Below are positions 1 through 14,400 of a stretch of 64,000 bases of DNA, in pieces (within the stretch, counting starts at the first letter, position 1; each line of letters opens with the position of its first letter). The notes beneath the pieces are model-generated. The model made no database searches and had not been told where the DNA came from. It worked only from the letters and a program-made list of their open reading frames with translations. The position numbers were made by a program, and so were the translations under genes. The stretch lies in NCBI RefSeq assembly GCF_015706575.1, contig NW_024037063.1:62001-126000 (forward strand), read 5' to 3'. Origin of the DNA: Patiria miniata. Taxonomy: Eukaryota; Echinodermata; Asteroidea; Valvatida; Asterinidae.

Positions 1-3000
1 AGCGGGCTTCGCTCCGTGGTGTGTTTACATGCTATATCTCGTTTCGGCGGTATCTTGTTATGAAAATTTCTGATTTTTTTGACATGTATCGAGAGCTAGT
101 TAGTCTGGCAACAACGTCCAACAAGTTTGAAGTCCGTAGACCCAATACTCGTGGAGAAAATGTGACATAAGCAAGAATATTTTGCCCGAGTTTGTTTCTG
201 TGCGTAAATTGCCATAGAGTAGGCTGTCAGCGGGCTTCGCTCCGTGGTGTGTTTACATGCTATATCTCGTTTTGGCGGTATCTTGTTATGAAAAATTTCT
301 GATTTTTTTGACATGTATCGAGAGCTAGTTAGTCTGGCAACAACGTCCAACAAGTTTGAAGTCCGTAGACCCAATACTCGTGGAGAAAATGTGACATAAG
401 CAAGAATATTATGCCCGAGTTTGTTTCTGTGCGTAAATTGCCATAGAGTAGGCTGTCAGCGGGCTTCGCTCCGTGGTGTGTTTATATGCTATATCTCAAA
501 TCGGCGGTATCTTGTTATGAAAAATTTCTGATTTTTTTGACATGTATCGAGAGCTAGTTAGTCTGGCAACAACGTCCAACAAGTTTGAAGTCCGTAGACC
601 CAATACTCGTGGAGAAAATGTGACATAAGCAAGAATATTTTGCCCGAGTTTGTTTCTGTGCGTAAATTGCCATAGAGTAGGCTGTCAGCGGGCTTCGCTC
701 CGTGGTGTGTTTACATGCTATATCTCGTTTTGGCGGTATCTTGTTATGAAAAATTCTGATTTTTTTGACATGTATCGAGAGCTAGTTAGTCTGGCAACAA
801 CGTCCAACAAGTTTGAAGTCCGTAGACCCAATACTCGTGGAGAAAATGTGACATAAGCAAGAATATTTTGCCCGAGTTTGTTTCTGTGCGTAAATTGCCA
901 TAGAGTAGGCTGTCAGCGGGCTTCGCTCCGTGGTGTGTTTATATGCTATATCTCAAATCGGCGGTATCTTGTTATGAAAAATTTCTGATTTTTTTGACAT
1001 GTATCGAGAGCTAGTTAGTCTGGCAACAACGTCCAACAAGTTTGAAGTCCGTAGACCCAATACTCGTGGAAAATGTGACATAAGCAAGAATATTTGCCCG
1101 AGTTTGTTTCTGTGCGTAAATTGCCATAGAGTAGGCTGTCAGCGGGCTTCGCTCCGTGGTGTGTTTATATGCTATATCTCAAATCGGCGGTATCTTGTTA
1201 TGAAAATTTCTGATTTTTTTGACATGTATCGAGAGCTAGTTAGTCTGGCAACAACGTCCAACAAGTTTGAAGTCCGTAGACCCAATACTCGTGGAGAAAA
1301 TGTGACATAAGCAAGAATATTATGCCCGAGTTTGTTTCTGTGCGTAATTGCCATAGAGTAGGCTGTCAGCGGGCTTCGCTCCGTGGTGTGTTTATATGCT
1401 ATATCTCAAATCGGCGGTATCTTGTTATGAAAAATTTCTGATTTTTTTGACATGTATCGAGAGCTAGTTAGTCTGGCAACAACGTCCAACAAGTTTGAAG
1501 TCCGTAGACCCAATACTCGTGGAGAAAATGTGACATAAGCAAGAATATTATGCCCGAGTTTGTTTCTGTGCGTAAATTGCCATAGAGTAGGCTGTCAGCG
1601 GCTTCGCTCCGTGGTGTGTTTATATGCTATATCTCGTTCGGCGGTATCTTGTTATGAAAAATTTCTGATTTTTTTGACATGTATCGAGAGCTAGTTAGTC
1701 TGGCAACAACGTCCAACAAGTTTGAAGTCCGTAGACCCAATACTCGTGGAGAAAATGTGACATAAGCAAGAATATTATGCCCGAGTTTGTTTCTGTGCGT
1801 AAATTGCCATAGAGTAGGCTGTCAGCGGGCTTCGCTCCGTGGTGTGTTTACATGCTATATCTCGTTTTGCGGTATCTTGTTATGAAAAATTCTGATTTTT
1901 TTGACATGTATCGAGAGCTAGTTAGTCTGGCAACAACGTCCAACAAGTTTGAAGTCCGTAGACCCAATACTCGTGGAGAAAATGTGACATAAGCAAGAAT
2001 ATTTTGCCCGAGTTTGTTTCTGTGCGTAAATTGCCATAGAGTAGGCTGTCAGCGGGCTTCGCTCCGTGGTGTGTTTATATGCTATATCTCAAATCGGCGG
2101 TATCTTGTTATGAAAAATTTCTGATTTTTTTGACATGTATCGAGAGCTAGTTAGTCTGGCAACAACGTCCAACAAGTTTGAAGTCCGTAGACCCAATACT
2201 CGTGGAGAAAATGTGACATAAGCAAGAATATTATGCCCGAGTTTGTTTCTGTGCGTAAATTGCCATAGAGTAGGCTGTCAGCGGCTTCGCTCCGTGGGTG
2301 TTTACATGCTATATCTCGTTTTGGCGGTATCTTGTTATGAAAAAATTCTGATTTTTTTGACATGTATCGAGAGCTAGTTAGTCTGGCAACAACGTCCAAC
2401 AAGTTTGAAGTCCGTAGACCCAATACTCGTGGAGAAAATGTGACATAAGCAAGAATATTATGCCCGAGTTTGTTTCTGTGCGTAAATTGCCATAGAGTAG
2501 GCTGTCAGCGGGCTTCGCTCCGTGGTGTGTTTACATGCTATATCTCGTTTTGGCGGTATCTTGTTATGAAAAATTTCTGATTTTTTTGACATGTATCGAG
2601 AGCTAGTTAGTCTGGCAACAACGTCCAACAAGTTTGAAGTCCGTAGACCCAATACTCGTGGAGAAAATGTGACATAAGCAAGAATTTTTGCCCGAGTTTG
2701 TTTCTGTGCGTAAATTGCCATAGAGTAGGCTGTCAGCGGGCTTCGCTCCGTGGTGTGTTTATATGCTATATCTCGTATCGGCGGTATCTTGTTATGAAAA
2801 ATTTCTGATTTTTTTGACATGTATCGAGAGCTAGTTAGTCTGGCAACAACGTCCAACAAGTTTGAAGTCCGTAGACCCAATACTCGTGGAGAAAATGTGA
2901 CATAAGCAAGAATATTTTGCCCGAGTTTGTTTCTGTGCGTAAATTGCCATAGAGTAGGCTGTCAGCGGGCTTCGCTCCGTGGTGTGTTTATATGCTATAT

Positions 3001-6000
3001 CTCAATCGGCGGTATCTTGTTATGAAAAATTTCTGATTTTTTTGACATGTATCGAGAGCTAGTTAGTCTGGCAACAACGTCCAACAAGTTTGAAGTCCGT
3101 AGACCCAATACTCGTGGAGAAAATGTGACATAAGCAAGAATATTATGCCCGAGTTTGTTTCTGTGCGTAAATTGCCATAGAGTAGGCTGTCAGCGGGCTT
3201 CGCTCCGTGGTGTGTTTATATGCTATATCTCGTCGGCGGTATCTTGTTATGAAAAATTTCTGATTTTTTTGACATGTATCGAGAGCTAGTTAGTCTGGCA
3301 ACAACGTCCAACAAGTTTGAAGTCCGTAGACCCAATACTCGTGGAGAAAATGTGACATAAGCAAGAATTTTTGCCCGAGTTTGTTTCTGTGCGTAAATTG
3401 CCATAGAGTAGGCTGTCAGCGGGCTTCGCTCCGTGGTGTGTTTACATGCTATATCTCGTTTTGGCGGTATCTTGTTATGAAAAAATTCTGATTTTTTTGA
3501 CATGTATCGAGAGCTAGTTAGTCTGGCAACAACGTCCAACAAGTTTGAAGTCCGTAGACCCAATACTCGTGGAGAAAATGTGACATAAGCAAGAATATTA
3601 TGCCCGAGTTTGTTTCTGTGCGTAAATTGCCATAGAGTAGGCTGTCAGCGGGCTTCGCTCCGTGGTGTGTTTACATGCTATATCTCGTTTTGGCGGTATC
3701 TTGTTATGAAAAATTTCTGATTTTTTTGACATGTATCGAGAGCTAGTTAGTCTGGCAACAACGTCCAACAAGTTTGAAGTCCGTAGACCCAATACTCGTG
3801 GAGAAATGTGACATAAGCAAGAATATTTTGCCCGAGTTTGTTTCTGTGCGTAAATTGCCATAGAGTAGGCTGTCAGCGGGCTTCGCTCCGTGGTGTGTTT
3901 ATATGCTATATCTCAAATCGGCGGTATCTTGTTATGAAAATTTCTGATTTTTTTGACATGTATCGAGAGCTAGTTAGTCTGGCAACAACGTCCAACAAGT
4001 TTGAAGTCCGTAGACCCAATACTCGTGGAGAAAATGTGACATAAGCAAGAATATTATGCCCGAGTTTGTTTCTGTGCGTAAATTGCCATAGAGTAGGCTG
4101 TCAGCGGGCTTCGCTCCGTGGTGTGTTTACATGCTATATCTCGTTTTGGCGGTATCTTGTTATGAAAATTTCTGATTTTTTTGACATGTATCGAGAGCTA
4201 GTTAGTCTGGCAACAACGTCCAACAAGTTTGAAGTCCGTAGACCCAATACTCGTGGAGAAAATGTGACATAAGCAAGAATATTTTGCCGAGTTTGTTTCT
4301 GTGCGTAAATTGCCATAGAGTAGGCTGTCAGCGGGCTTCGCTCCGTGGTGTGTTTATATGCTATATCTCGTATCGGCGGTATCTTGTTATGAAAAATTTC
4401 TGATTTTTTTTGACATGTATCGAGAGCTAGTTAGTCTGGCAACAACGTCCAACAAGTTTGAAGTCCGTAGACCCAATACTCGTGGAGAAAATGTGACATA
4501 AGCAAGAATATTATGCCCGAGTTTGTTTCTGTGCGTAAATTGCCATAGAGTAGGCTGTCAGCGGGCTTCGCTCCGTGGTGTGTTTTACATGCTATATCTC
4601 GTTTTGGCGGTATCTTGTTATGAAAAATTTCTGATTTTTTTGACATGTATCGAGAGCTAGTTAGTCTGGCAACAACGTCCAACAAGTTTGAAGTCCGTAG
4701 ACCCAATACTCGTGGAGAAAATGTGACATAAGCAAGAATATTTGCCCGAGTTTGTTTCTGTGCGTAAATTGCCATAGAGTAGGCTGTCAGCGGGCTTCGC
4801 TCCGTGGTGTGTTTATATGCTATATCTCGTTTCGGCGGTATCTTGTTATGAAAAATTTCTGATTTTTTTTGACATGTATCGAGAGCTAGTTAGTCTGGCA
4901 ACAACGTCCAACAAGTTTGAAGTCCGTAGACCCAATACTCGTGGAGAAAATGTGACATAAGCAAGAATATTATGCCCGAGTTTGTTTCTGTGCGTAAATT
5001 GCCATAGAGTAGGCTGTCAGCGGGCTTCGCTCCGTGGTGTGTTTACATGCTATATCTCGTCTTGGCGGTATCTTGTTATGAAAAATTTCTGATTTTTTTG
5101 ACATGTATCGAGAGCTAGTTAGTCTGGCAACAACGTCCAACAAGTTTGAAGTCCGTAGACCCAATACTCGTGGAGAAAATGTGACATAAGCAAGAATATT
5201 ATGCCCGAGTTTGTTTCTGTGCGTAAATTGCCATAGAGTAGGCTGTCAGCGGGCTTCGCTCCGTGGTGTGTTTATATGCTATATCTCAAATCGGCGGTAT
5301 CTTGTTATGAAATTCTGATTTTTTTGACATGTATCGAGAGCTAGTTAGTCTGGCAACAACGTCCAACAAGTTTGAAGTCCGTAGACCCAATACTCGTGGA
5401 GAAAATGTGACATAAGCAAGAATATTTGCCCGAGTTTGTTTCTGTGCGTAAATTGCCATAGAGTAGGCTGTCAGCGGGCTTCGCTCCGTGGTGTGTTTAC
5501 ATGCTATATCTCGTTTTGGCGGTATCTTGTTATGAAAAATTTCTGATTTTTTTGACATGTATCGAGAGCTAGTTAGTCTGGCAACAACGTCCAACAAGTT
5601 TGAAGTCCGTAGACCCAATACTCGTGGAGAAAATGTGACATAAGCAAGAATATTTTGCCCGAGTTTGTTTCTGTGCGTAAATTGCCATAGAGTAGGCTGT
5701 CAGCGGGCTTCGCTCCGTGGTGTGTTTATATGCTATATCTCAAATCGGCGGTATCTTGTTATGAAAAATTTCTGATTTTTTTGACATGTATCGAGAGCTA
5801 GTTAGTCTGGCAACAACGTCCAACAAGTTTGAAGTCCGTAGACCCAATACTCGTGGAGAAAATGTGACATAAGCAAGAATATTATGCCCGAGTTTGTTTC
5901 TGTGCGTAAATTGCCATAGAGTAGGCTGTCAGCGGGCTTCGCTCCGTGGTGTGTTTACATGCTATATCTCGTTTTGGCGGTATCTTGTTATGAAAATTTC

Positions 6001-9000
6001 TGATTTTTTTGACATGTATCGAGAGCTAGTTAGTCTGGCAACAACGTCCAACAAGTTTGAAGTCCGTAGACCCAATACTCGTGGAGAAAATGTGACATAA
6101 GCAAGAATATTTGCCCGAGTTTGTTTCTGTGCGTAAATTGCCATAGAGTAGGCTGTCAGCGGGCTTCGCTCCGTGGTGTGTTTATATGCTATATCTCGTT
6201 CGGCGGTATCTTGTTATGAAAAATTTCTGATTTTTTTGACATGTATCGAGAGCTAGTTAGTCTGGCAACAACGTCCAACAAGTTTGAAGTCCGTAGACCC
6301 AATACTCGTGGAGAAAATGTGACATAAGCAAGAATATTTTGCCCGAGTTTGTTTCTGTGCGTAAATTGCCATAGAGTAGGCTGTCAGCGGCTTCGCTCCG
6401 TGGTGTGTTTACATGCTATATCTCGTTTTGGCGGTATCTTGTTATGAAAAATTCTGATTTTTTTGACATGTATCGAGAGCTAGTTAGTCTGGCAACAACG
6501 TCCAACAAGTTTGAAGTCCGTAGACCCAATACTCGTGGAGAAAATGTGACATAAGCAAGAATATTATGCCCGAGTTTGTTTCTGTGCGTAAATTGCCATA
6601 GAGTAGGCTGTCAGCGGCTTCGCTCCGTGGTGTGTTTACATGCTATATCTCGTTTTGGCGGTATCTTGTTATGAAAAATTTCTGATTTTTTTGACATGTA
6701 TCGAGAGCTAGTTAGTCTGGCAACAACGTCCAACAAGTTTGAAGTCCGTAGACCCAATACTCGTGGAGAAAATGTGACATAAGCAAGAATATTTTGCCGA
6801 GTTTGTTTCTGTGCGTAAATTGCCATAGAGTAGGCTGTCAGCGGGCTTCGCTCCGTGGTGTGTTTATATGCTATATCTCAAATCGGCGGTATCTTGTTAT
6901 GAAAATTTCTGATTTTTTTGACATGTATCGAGAGCTAGTTAGTCTGGCAACAACGTCCAACAAGTTTGAAGTCCGTAGACCCAATACTCGTGGAGAAAAT
7001 GTGACATAAGCAAGAATATTTGCCCGAGTTTGTTTCTGTGCGTAAATTGCCATAGAGTAGGCTGTCAGCGGGCTTCGCTCCGTGGTGTGTTTACATGCTA
7101 TATCTCGTTTCGGCGGTATCTTGTTATGAAAAATTTCTGATTTTTTTTGACATGTATCGAGAGCTAGTTAGTCTGGCAACAACGTCCAACAAGTTTGAAG
7201 TCCGTAGACCCAATACTCGTGGAGAAAATGTGACATAAGCAAGAATATTATGCCCGAGTTTGTTTCTGTGCGTAAATTGCCATAGAGTAGGCTGTCAGCG
7301 GGCTTCGCTCCGTGGTGTGTTTACATGCTATATCTCGTTTTGGCGGTATCTTGTTATGAAAAATTTCTGATTTTTTTGACATGTATCGAGAGCTAGTTAG
7401 TCTGGCAACAACGTCCAACAAGTTTGAAGTCCGTAGACCCAATACTCGTGGAGAAAATGTGACATAAGCAAGAATATTTTGCCCGAGTTTGTTTCTGTGC
7501 GTAAATTGCCATAGAGTAGGCTGTCAGCGGCTTCGCTCCGTGGTGTGTTTATATGCTATATCTCGTTTTGGCGGTATCTTGTTATGAAAATTTCTGATTT
7601 TTTTGACATGTATCGAGAGCTAGTTAGTCTGGCAACAACGTCCAACAAGTTTGAAGTCCGTAGACCCAATACTCGTGGAAAAATGTGACATAAGCAAGAA
7701 TATTTTGCCCGAGTTTGTTTCTGTGCGTAAATTGCCATAGAGTAGGCTGTCAGCGGGCTTCGCTCCGTGGTGTGTTTATATGCTATATCTCAAATCGGCG
7801 GTATCTTGTTATGAAAAATTTCTGATTTTTTTGACATGTATCGAGAGCTAGTTAGTCTGGCAACAACGTCCAACAAGTTTGAAGTCCGTAGACCCAATAC
7901 TCGTGGAGAAAATGTGACATAAGCAAGAATATTATGCCCGAGTTTGTTTCTGTGCGTAAATTGCCATAGAGTAGGCTGTCAGCGGGCTTCGCTCCGTGGT
8001 GTGTTTACATGCTATATCTCGTTTTGGCGGTATCTTGTTATGAAAAATTTTCTGATTTTTTTGACATGTATCGAGAGCTAGTTAGTCTGGCAACAACGTC
8101 CAACAAGTTTGAAGTCCGTAGACCCAATACTCGTGGAGAAAATGTGACATAAGCAAGAATATTATGCCCGAGTTTGTTTCTGTGCGTAAATTGCCATAGA
8201 GTAGGCTGTCAGCGGGCTTCGCTCCGTGGTGTGTTTCATGCTATATCTCGTTTTGGCGGTATCTTGTTATGAAAAATTTCTGATTTTTTTGACATGTATC
8301 GAGAGCTAGTTAGTCTGGCAACAACGTCCAACAAGTTTGAAGTCCGTAGACCCAATACTCGTGGAGAAAATGTGACATAAGCAAGAATATTATGCCCGAG
8401 TTTGTTTCTGTGCGTAAATTGCCATAGAGTAGGCTGTCAGCGGGCTTCGCTCCGTGGTGTGTTTACATGCTATATCTCGTTTTGGCGGTATCTTGTTATG
8501 AAAAATTTCTGATTTTTTTGACATGTATCGAGAGCTAGTTAGTCTGGCAACAACGTCCAACAAGTTTGAAGTCCGTAGACCCAATACTCGTGGAGAAAAT
8601 GTGACATAAGCAAGAATATTTTGCCCGAGTTTGTTTCTGTGCGTAAATTGCCATAGAGTAGGCTGTCAGCGGGCTTCGCTCCGTGGTGTGTTTATATGCT
8701 ATATCTCAATCGGCGGTATCTTGTTATGAAAAATTTCTGATTTTTTTGACATGTATCGAGAGCTAGTTAGTCTGGCAACAACGTCCAACAAGTTTGAAGT
8801 CCGTAGACCCAATACTCGTGGAGAAATGTGACATAAGCAAGAATATTTTGCCCGAGTTTGTTTCTGTGCGTAAATTGCCATAGAGTAGGCTGTCAGCGGG
8901 CTTCGCTCCGTGGTGTGTTTATATGCTATATCTCAAATCGGCGGTATCTTGTTATGAAAAAATTCTGATTTTTTTGACATGTATCGAGAGCTAGTTAGTC

Positions 9001-10491
9001 TGGCAACAACGTCCAACAAGTTTGAAGTCCGTAGACCCAATACTCGTGGAGAAAATGTGACATAAGCAAGAATATTATGCCCGAGTTTGTTTCTGTGCGT
9101 AAATTGCCATAGAGTAGGCTGTCAGCGGGCTTCGCTCCGTGGTGTGTTTACATGCTATATCTCGTTCGGCGGTATCTTGTTATGAAAAATTTCTGATTTT
9201 TTTGACATGTATCGAGAGCTAGTTAGTCTGGCAACAACGTCCAACAAGTTTGAAGTCCGTAGACCCAATACTCGTGGAGAAAATGTGACATAAGCAAGAA
9301 TATTATGCCCGAGTTTGTTTCTGTGCGTAAATTGCCATAGAGTAGGCTGTCAGCGGCTTCGCTCCGTGGTGTGTTTATATGCTATATCTCAATTCGGCGG
9401 TATCTTGTTATGAAAAATTTCTGATTTTTTTGACATGTATCGAGAGCTAGTTAGTCTGGCAACAACGTCCAACAAGTTTGAAGTCCGTAGACCCAATACT
9501 CGTGGAGAAAATGTGACATAAGCAAGAATATTATGCCCGAGTTTGTTTCTGTGCGTAAATTGCCATAGAGTAGGCTGTCAGCGGGCTTCGCTCCGTGGTG
9601 TGTTTACATGCTATATCTCGTTTTGGCGGTATCTTGTTATGAAAATTTCTGATTTTTTTGACATGTATCGAGAGCTAGTTAGTCTGGCAACAACGTCCAA
9701 CAAGTTTGAAGTCCGTAGACCCAATACTCGTGGAGAAAATGTGACATAAGCAAGAATATTTTGCCCGAGTTTGTTTCTGTGCGTAAATTGCCATAGAGTA
9801 GGCTGTCAGCGGGCTTCGCTCCGTGGTGTGTTTACATGCTATATCTCAATCGGCGGTATCTTGTTATGAAAAAATTCTGATTTTTTTTGACATGTATCGA
9901 GAGCTAGTTAGTCTGGCAACAACGTCCAACAAGTTTGAAGTCCGTAGACCCAATACTCGTGGAGAAAATGTGACATAAGCAAGAATATTTTGCCCGAGTT
10001 TGTTTCTGTGCGTAAATTGCCATAGAGTAGGCTGTCAGCGGGCTTCGCTCCGTGGTGTGTTTATATGCTATATCTCAAATCGGCGGTATCTTGTTATGAA
10101 AATTTCTGATTTTTTTGACATGTATCGAGAGCTAGTTAGTCTGGCAACAACGTCCAACAAGTTTGAAGTCCGTAGACCCAATACTCGTGGAGAAAATGTG
10201 ACATAAGCAAGAATATTATGCCCGAGTTTGTTTCTGTGCGTAAATTGCCATAGAGTAGGCTGTCAGCGGCTTCGCTCCGTGGTGTGTTTTATGCTATATC
10301 TCAAATCGGCGGTATCTTGTTATGAAAAATTTCTGATTTTTTTGACATGTATCGAGAGCTAGTTAGTCTGGCAACAACGTCCAACAAGTTTGAAGTCCGT
10401 AGACCCAATACTCGTGGAGAAAATGTGACATAAGCAAGAATATTTTGCCCGAGTTTGTTTCTGTGCGTAAATTGCCATAGAGTAGGCTGTC

Positions 10492-10721
10492 AGCGGGCTT
10501 CGCTCCGTGGTGTGTTTACATGCTATATCTCGTTTTGGCGGTATCTTGTTATGAAAAAATTTCTTTTTTTTTTGACATGTATCGAGAGCTAGTTAGTCTG
10601 GCAACAACGTCCAACAAGTTTGAAGTCCGTAGACCCAATACTCGTGGAGAAAATGTGACATAAGCAAGAATATTATGCCCGAGTTTGTTTCTGTGCGTAA
10701 ATTGCCATAGAGTAGGCTGTC
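10492..10721 (+). repeat. Monomer with T10 run replacing CTGA-T7
   Basis: Around 10560-10574 the usual TTCTGATTTTTTTG reads TTC followed by ten T and then GAC, equivalent to GA changed to TT, and the preceding A-run is A6T3. Unit length is 230 bp. The change abolishes the loop of the A/T dyad in this unit only. Local sequencing error is possible in such a run. Confidence 0.8.
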
Positions 10722-11179
10722 AGCGGGCTTCGCTCCGTGGTGTGTTTACATGCTATATCTCGTTTTGGCGGTATCTTGTTATGAAAAATTTCTGATTTTT
10801 TTGACATGTATCGAGAGCTAGTTAGTCTGGCAACAACGTCCAACAAGTTTGAAGTCCGTAGACCCAATACTCGTGGAGAAAATGTGACATAAGCAAGAAT
10901 ATTTTGCCCGAGTTTGTTTCTGTGCGTAAATTGCCATAGAGTAGGCTGTCAGCGGGCTTCGCTCCGTGGTGTGTTTATATGCTATATCTCAAATCGGCGG
11001 TATCTTGTTATGAAAAATTTCTGATTTTTTTGACATGTATCGAGAGCTAGTTAGTCTGGCAACAACGTCCAACAAGTTTGAAGTCCGTAGACCCAATACT
11101 CGTGGAGAAAATGTGACATAAGCAAGAATATTATGCCCGAGTTTGTTTCTGTGCGTAAATTGCCATAGAGTAGGCTGTC

Positions 11180-11404
11180 AGCGGCTTCGCTCCGTGGTGT
11201 GTTTACATGCTATATCTCGTTTTGGCGGTATCTTGTTATGAAAAATTTCTGATTTTTTTGACATGTATCGAGAGCTAGTTAGTCTGGCAACAACGTCCAA
11301 CAAGTTTGAAGTCCGTAGACCCAATACTCGTGGAGAAATGTGACATAAGCACATATTATGCCCGAGTTTGTTTCTGTGCGTAAATTGCCATAGAGTAGGC
11401 TGTC
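11180..11404 (+). repeat. 225-bp monomer with disrupted AGCAAGAATATT junction
   Basis: Near 11349 the usual AGCAAGAATATT reads AGCACATATT, two bases shorter and with one changed base. The same unit has GG for GGG at its start and AAA for AAAA near 11335. The cluster of errors in one unit is typical of the indel-rich left segment. Confidence 0.85.
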
Positions 11405-14400
11405 AGCGGGCTTCGCTCCGTGGTGTGTTTTACATGCTATATCTCGTTTTGGCGGTATCTTGTTATGAAAAATTTCTGATTTTTTTGACATGTATCGAGA
11501 GCTAGTTAGTCTGGCAACAACGTCCAACAAGTTTGAAGTCCGTAGACCCAATACTCGTGGAGAAAATGTGACATAAGCAAGAATATTTTGCCCGAGTTTG
11601 TTTCTGTGCGTAAATTGCCATAGAGTAGGCTGTCAGCGGGCTTCGCTCCGTGGTGTGTTTACATGCTATATCTCGTTTGGGCGGTATCTTGTTATGAAAA
11701 ATTTCTGATTTTTTTGACATGTATCGAGAGCTAGTTAGTCTGGCAACAACGTCCAACAAGTTTGAAGTCCGTAGACCCAATACTCGTGGAGAAAATGTGA
11801 CATAAGCAAGAATATTTTGCCCGAGTTTGTTTCTGTGCGTAAATTGCCATAGAGTAGGCTGTCAGCGGGCTTCGCTCCGTGGTGTGTTTATATGCTATAT
11901 CTCAAATCGGCGGTATCTTGTTATGAAAAATTTCTGATTTTTTTGACATGTATCGAGAGCTAGTTAGTCTGGCAACAACGTCCAACAAGTTTGAAGTCCG
12001 TAGACCCAATACTCGTGGAGAAAATGTGACATAAGCAAGAATATTATGCCCGAGTTTGTTTCTGTGCGTAAATTGCCATAGAGTAGGCTGTCAGCGGGCT
12101 TCGCTCCGTGGTGTGTTTACATGCTATATCTCGTTTTGGCGGTATCTTGTTATGAAAAATTTCTGATTTTTTTGACATGTATCGAGAGCTAGTTAGTCTG
12201 GCAACAACGTCCAACAAGTTTGAAGTCCGTAGACCCAATACTCGTGGAGAAAATGTGACATAAGCAAGAATATTATGCCCGAGTTTGTTTCTGTGCGTAA
12301 ATTGCCATAGAGTAGGCTGTCAGCGGGCTTCGCTCCGTGGTGTGTTTACATGCTATATCTCGTTTTGGCGGTATCTTGTTATGAAAAAATCTGATTTTTT
12401 TGACATGTATCGAGAGCTAGTTAGTCTGGCAACAACGTCCAACAAGTTTGAAGTCCGTAGACCCAATACTCGTGGAGAAAATGTGACATAAGCAAGAATA
12501 TTTTGCCCGAGTTTGTTTCTGTGCGTAAATTGCCATAGAGTAGGCTGTCAGCGGGCTTCGCTCCGTGGTGTGTTTACATGCTATATCTCGTTTTGGCGGT
12601 ATCTTGTTATGAAAAATTTCTGATTTTTTTGACATGTATCGAGAGCTAGTTAGTCTGGCAACAACGTCCAACAAGTTTGAAGTCCGTAGACCCAATACTC
12701 GTGGAGAAAATGTGACATAAGCAAGAATATTTGCCCGAGTTTGTTTCTGTGCGTAAATTGCCATAGAGTAGGCTGTCAGCGGGCTTCGCTCCGTGGTGTG
12801 TTTTATATGCTATATCTCAAATCGGCGGTATCTTGTTATGAAAAATTTCTGATTTTTTTGACATGTATCGAGAGCTAGTTAGTCTGGCAACAACGTCCAA
12901 CAAGTTTGAAGTCCGTAGACCCAATACTCGTGGAGAAAATGTGACATAAGCAAGAATATTATGCCCGAGTTTGTTTCTGTGCGTAAATTGCCATAGAGTA
13001 GGCTGTCAGCGGCTTCGCTCCGTGGTGTGTTTACATGCTATATCTCGTTTTGGCGGTATCTTGTTATGAAAAATTTCTGATTTTTTTGACATGTATCGAG
13101 AGCTAGTTAGTCTGGCAACAACGTCCAACAAGTTTGAAGTCCGTAGACCCAATACTCGTGGAGAAAATGTGACATAAGCAAGAATATTATGCCCGAGTTT
13201 GTTTCTGTGCGTAAATTGCCATAGAGTAGGCTGTCAGCGGGCTTCGCTCCGTGGTGTGTTTACATGCTATATCTCGTTTTGGCGGTATCTTGTTATGAAA
13301 AATTTCTGATTTTTTTGACATGTATCGAGAGCTAGTTAGTCTGGCAACAACGTCCAACAAGTTTGAAGTCCGTAGACCCAATACTCGTGGAGAAATGTGA
13401 CATAAGCAAGAATATTATGCCCGAGTTTGTTTCTGTGCGTAAATTGCCATAGAGTAGGCTGTCAGCGGGCTTCGCTCCGTGGTGTGTTTATATGCTATAT
13501 CTCAATCGGCGGTATCTTGTTATGAAAATTTCTGATTTTTTTGACATGTATCGAGAGCTAGTTAGTCTGGCAACAACGTCCAACAAGTTTGAAGTCCGTA
13601 GACCCAATACTCGTGGAGAAAATGTGACATAAGCAAGAATTTATGCCCGAGTTTGTTTCTGTGCGTAAATTGCCATAGAGTAGGCTGTCAGCGGGCTTCG
13701 CTCCGTGGTGTGTTTTATGCTATATCTCGTTTCGGCGGTATCTTGTTATGAAAAATTTCTGATTTTTTGACATGTATCGAGAGCTAGTTAGTCTGGCAAC
13801 AACGTCCAACAAGTTTGAAGTCCGTAGACCCAATACTCGTGGAGAAAATGTGACATAAGCAAGAATATTATGCCCGAGTTTGTTTCTGTGCGTAAATTGC
13901 CATAGAGTAGGCTGTCAGCGGGCTTCGCTCCGTGGTGTGTTTATATGCTATATCTCGTTTCGGCGGTATCTTGTTATGAAAAATTTCTGATTTTTTTGAC
14001 ATGTATCGAGAGCTAGTTAGTCTGGCAACAACGTCCAACAAGTTTGAAGTCCGTAGACCCAATACTCGTGGAGAAAATGTGACATAAGCAAGAATATTTT
14101 GCCCGAGTTTGTTTCTGTGCGTAAATTGCCATAGAGTAGGCTGTCAGCGGGCTTCGCTCCGTGGTGTGTTTACATGCTATATCTCGTTTTGGCGGTATCT
14201 TGTTATGAAAAATTTCTGATTTTTTTGACATGTATCGAGAGCTAGTTAGTCTGGCAACAACGTCCAACAAGTTTGAAGTCCGTAGACCCAATACTCGTGG
14301 AGAAAATGTGACATAAGCAAGAATATTTTGCCCGAGTTTGTTTCTGTGCGTAAATTGCCATAGAGTAGGCTGTCAGCGGGCTTCGCTCCGTGGTGTGTTT

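Larger units (their letters stand above)
1..13916. repeat. Left segment of the array, indel-rich (units 1-61)
   Basis: These 61 units fall 53 bp short of 61 x 229, a much higher indel load than further right. The changes are mainly homopolymer length changes: GGG to GG in the start motif (near 1598, 2282, 6388, 6613, 7528, 9354, 10268, 11183, 13010), AAAA to AAA after GTGGAG (near 3801, 8823, 11335, 13394), CCC to CC (near 4289, 6795), T7 to T8 (near 4404, 4868, 7141, 9885), and TTTA to TTTTA (near 4583, 11430, 12802). Dinucleotide losses (1075) and mixed changes (11350, 10560) also occur here. Many of these variants are rare or absent to the right. Either the consensus here is less polished, or this is an older, less homogenised flank. 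Confidence 0.85.
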